NCBI GenBank assembly: GCA_035041965.1
Contig: JAPYMA010001761.1
Span: 124,001 to 188,000, forward strand
Direction of reading: 5' to 3'
Length of the DNA stretch: 64,000 nucleotides
Source: Anisakis pegreffii
Lineage: Eukaryota; Nematoda; Chromadorea; Rhabditida; Anisakidae
The notes beneath the pieces are model-generated. The model worked only from the letters and a program-made list of their open reading frames with translations, did not search any database and was not told the DNA's origin. The position numbers were made by a program, and so were the translations under genes. Shown one piece after another: positions 51,874-64,000 of this stretch (positions are counted from its first letter, which is position 1; each line of letters starts with the position of its first letter).

Positions 51874-52129
51874 AGGCAATTTGAATATTCAGTCCGGCTG
51901 AAATGCAATAAATCTACATAATTGGTCGAATTTCAGTACAATGCAATAGCGTATAAAAGGATTCTGTGAACGATGAATTGTCATTGTTTAATTAACACAA
52001 TTTTGAGGAAGTTTTTTGTGGGGGGGAACCAATCAAACGTACAACGCCAGTTAGAAATGCTAGCGGTACGTTTTTTGGTGCTTACAAGGATCGTTTAACA
52101 TTTCAGCAATCGTGCTGAGCACAAGAAGA

Positions 52130-52729
52130 ATGATTACGGAAATCATCGTGAGAGTAATGGTAATTAAGTGCTGACTGGTGCAGCGGGCACTTTCGAGGTT
52201 CTTTTTCGATTTGCTGACTGAGTTGTTCGGCACTTATAGGATCTGATCGGAATAGTGTCAGCAATTGCGAGTGTATTGCCATGGATATTATTGGTTGTGT
52301 CATGTTGTTCTAAAAAGAAGAAACAAAAAGAATCCGGATCGAAAGCGTCCAAAAATGGTGCTGAGAAAAAAGGTCAGTTTTTTGAAAAAAAAGTTTCATT
52401 CCTTTGAAGTTCCTACCAGTCAATACTCAACCAAAATCCAAACCTCTCAAACAGTTATCTATCGTTTTTGTGATATCCATTCATCTGATTGGTTGAAAAG
52501 TTTTATGATCAATCGACAAGATCACTTTTAGAGAAACGGTGATATTGCAGATGATGACAAAAAGCAGAAGGATCAAGAGTCAGAAGGATCTGCCCCGCCA
52601 CCTGCGATACCAGCTCCGGTACCGGCCGCAGCTCAACCTCCACCTCCACCCATTGACCCGGTTGATGAAGGTGGTGACAATTATGAAGACGTGAACATTG
52701 GTGGTGGAGACGCACCTCCACCAGCTTAG
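52130..52729 (+). CDS. Small single-pass membrane protein, Lys-rich then Pro-rich
   Basis: Three exons in consistent phase: 52130-52159, 52240-52372 and 52551-52729 (stop TAG), giving 113 aa. The layout is a short start (MITEIIVRVM), a membrane segment (LIGIVSAIASVLPWILLVV), then SCCSKKKKQK with two cysteines that could be palmitoylated next to a basic cluster. An acidic/basic stretch follows, then a proline-rich region (PAPVPAAAQPPPPP) and a tail with GGDNYEDVNIGGGDAPPP. No family is recognised. It starts about 570 bp from, and divergent to, the MSP-domain gene; joint sperm expression is plausible but inferred. The third-exon acceptor (GATATTGCAG) has a poor pyrimidine tract but is the only one that fits the phase. 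Confidence 0.6.
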
Positions 52730-52734
52730 AACAC

Positions 52735-54850
52735 AGATGATATATTGTGATGAGGATGAAGATCGTTGAATAATCCCTATAACAAATCAACGAATCGATG
52801 TGATAATAATGCTGTTAGAATGATATTATCCTATGCCATTACAGTATTATTAAGTGATATAATTGTATGATATCATATTATCAAACGATATCAAAATGAA
52901 ATTATGATGCGCATATTATATTCACTGATTGTAGCCATGAAACAATAGCAATGATTCATTGATCATTATTATCAGCGTTGTCATTGCCATCGCTACCATC
53001 CTCCTAACCCATATTAACAAAACAAAGACAGTCGAACATTTTCGTGGATGAATCGTCATCTCCGCAGTCAGTTGATGCTCTTTTGACTCACTGATTTCAT
53101 AATGTACAATTAATCGCAAATTTGAAATCAACGAGTCATTAAATTGTCTCTGTATGGTGTGATATATTCGGATGCATGTAATGTGGATGCTTGGAGAATC
53201 AAGTTATTTAATTATGATTATCACTAACATTGCAGTCATTGTTTGCTTGAAACTGATAGTTTTTAGGAAGCACATGTTTTCGTGATAGCTGATAATTCAG
53301 TGAATCTGTCCATGGAAGATTCTCTACAGTTCGGGGCGAAGCCGAACACGTATGCAATTTAAAAATGGTGCTTCTAATTTTTCTGTATCTGTGCGTTACT
53401 AAAGCGAGAAATCGAATTTATAGAATTTGGTGCTGCAAGCTAACTTTTCAATGTTGTGGTCTTCTAACAAAAAGTACGTTGTGTTAACTAGCCTAATCAC
53501 CATTCATTCAGCACATCGACACTTCAACGCAATTAATAAACCGTATCTCCTCCTGTTCGTCTCCAAATTCCTCCTGAACGCTATACTTTCCAATGACCAG
53601 ACTGCTTCTGATTGGATGCACCTAATATCTCCACATGAATTCGCTTATGCCCCAGAATGGTTATCATCACAGAATTGAAATCAATATTACAACACTTTCA
53701 TTATTTGATTATATTACAATACTTTTCATTATCAACAAATTAAAACAAAATCACCACCATAACGGAGCAAATGGGCATTTCAAACAGATCAAACAATAAT
53801 CTGTTAATTTATCAACCATCATAAAAACGATTGCACAAAGAAGATCCATTGGCATTAACATGAACACTTCATTAACCATTAGCTATTAATAAAGGAAATT
53901 CAACTAAAGAAATGTTGAATTATCGAAGATAAACGAAACTGACCGAAAACAGCAATATCTGGGAAAGAATCAACCGTATCTTTGAAAAGAAATTTTGAAT
54001 TGTGATCAATCGAAGACTAAAGGACTGAGGAAACTTTGAATTGCTGCTTGATTCAAACGAAAATGTGACTGATTGAGGAACGATGAATACGATTACTATG
54101 AAAAGAAGTACCCGAATCACATGACGAATTAATTCCACGAATAACTTATCAGTTACCATACAAAAGTAGTGTCAATGAATCAAAATGGTCACTTGTCTCC
54201 AAATGAATGATAGTGAACAACATTAAATACCACATTTAGAAACCTTCACATATGCACGCACAAGAAAATATGTATAGTTGAAACATCAGAAAATTCCACT
54301 TTCACGCCAACAAGTAGAATACAAATACGAAATAATTCTGATGATCATTCAGCAGTAATCACCGGATACGATACGAATAGATATGAAAACTTAAAAACCA
54401 TAGATACATTGAGCCAGGAACATGCATCATACTGATGAATCTTATTTACAAAACAACAACAACAATACAGAAGAATACGTTGAACTGACGACAATTATGA
54501 TAAAAGCGCTCACTCTGACCAACCGAACACTAAATTGATCATAATCTGAGCGGATAAGAAACGAGAACTTATCCAGTAACAAGAGCAATACAGGAGAATG
54601 TGTTGATCTGAGATATCGTGACAGATAGGCTAAATAACTAGATAAATGAATCCCTGTTAACCGGATGGATCCCGAGAGCAGACACCTGAATCTGATTAAT
54701 ACTGCAAACTTTTCAGTCAAACCAGTGGGATCAATCGCCTGTTAATGTCATTCAAACAGAGCCACACTGCTGATATTTCGCATATTCTTCTCCATGAATG
54801 GTTTTGTACAATACAACCAACGAACAACCCACATAGATACTATAAATGAG
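52735..54850. other. Intergenic, no gene
   Basis: AT-rich region between the convergent ends of the small membrane-protein gene (plus) and the ALK-type kinase gene (minus). Open frames are short and featureless. Confidence 0.45.
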
Positions 54851-54851
54851 C

Positions 54852-64000
<9,149 letters not shown>

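Overview
The window is nuclear DNA of a nematode, most likely a parasitic one of the Spirurina type (ascaridid or spirurid-like). It is AT-rich, with exons of about 80-320 bp ending in TTTCAG-type acceptors and GTRAG donors. It has a gene for a major-sperm-protein (MSP) domain protein and ATG codons sitting directly after splice acceptors, as spliced-leader trans-splicing would give. The species-level guess is inference; the exon models were built by hand from splice sites and reading phase.

Layout. 1-12.7 kb: no gene I can support. 12.8-18.7 kb, plus strand: a multi-exon gene for a Ser/Pro-rich protein carrying a GSKIP-type (GSK3/PKA-binding) domain. 18.7-30 kb: a repeat-rich gap with GC-rich islands, a 545-bp tandem repeat, an orphan histone-type 3' stem-loop, a 406-bp dimeric satellite, and one possible small membrane-protein gene (24995-25243, minus). 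29.97-33.5 kb, minus: a complete SLC30/CDF zinc transporter. 36.3-38.5 kb, minus: weak exon candidates, one encoding a tail anchor. 38.5-47.6 kb: no gene seen. 47.6-48.9 kb, minus: a complete YOP1/REEP5-family ER-shaping protein. 49.8-51.6 kb, minus: the MSP-domain protein with a long Lys/Glu/Gly repeat tail. 52.13-52.73 kb, plus: a small single-pass membrane protein, divergent from the MSP gene. 54.85-64 kb, minus: an ALK-family receptor tyrosine kinase (C. elegans SCD-2 type), from the glycine-rich ectodomain to the C-terminus; its N-terminus lies beyond the window.

The genes do not form a pathway. The only suggestive pairing is the divergent MSP-domain/membrane-protein pair, which shares about 570 bp of upstream DNA containing one AGATAA (GATA-type) site. 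The most unusual parts are the repeat block at 21-25 kb and a satellite family that appears twice in opposite orientations, once inside an intron of the kinase gene.
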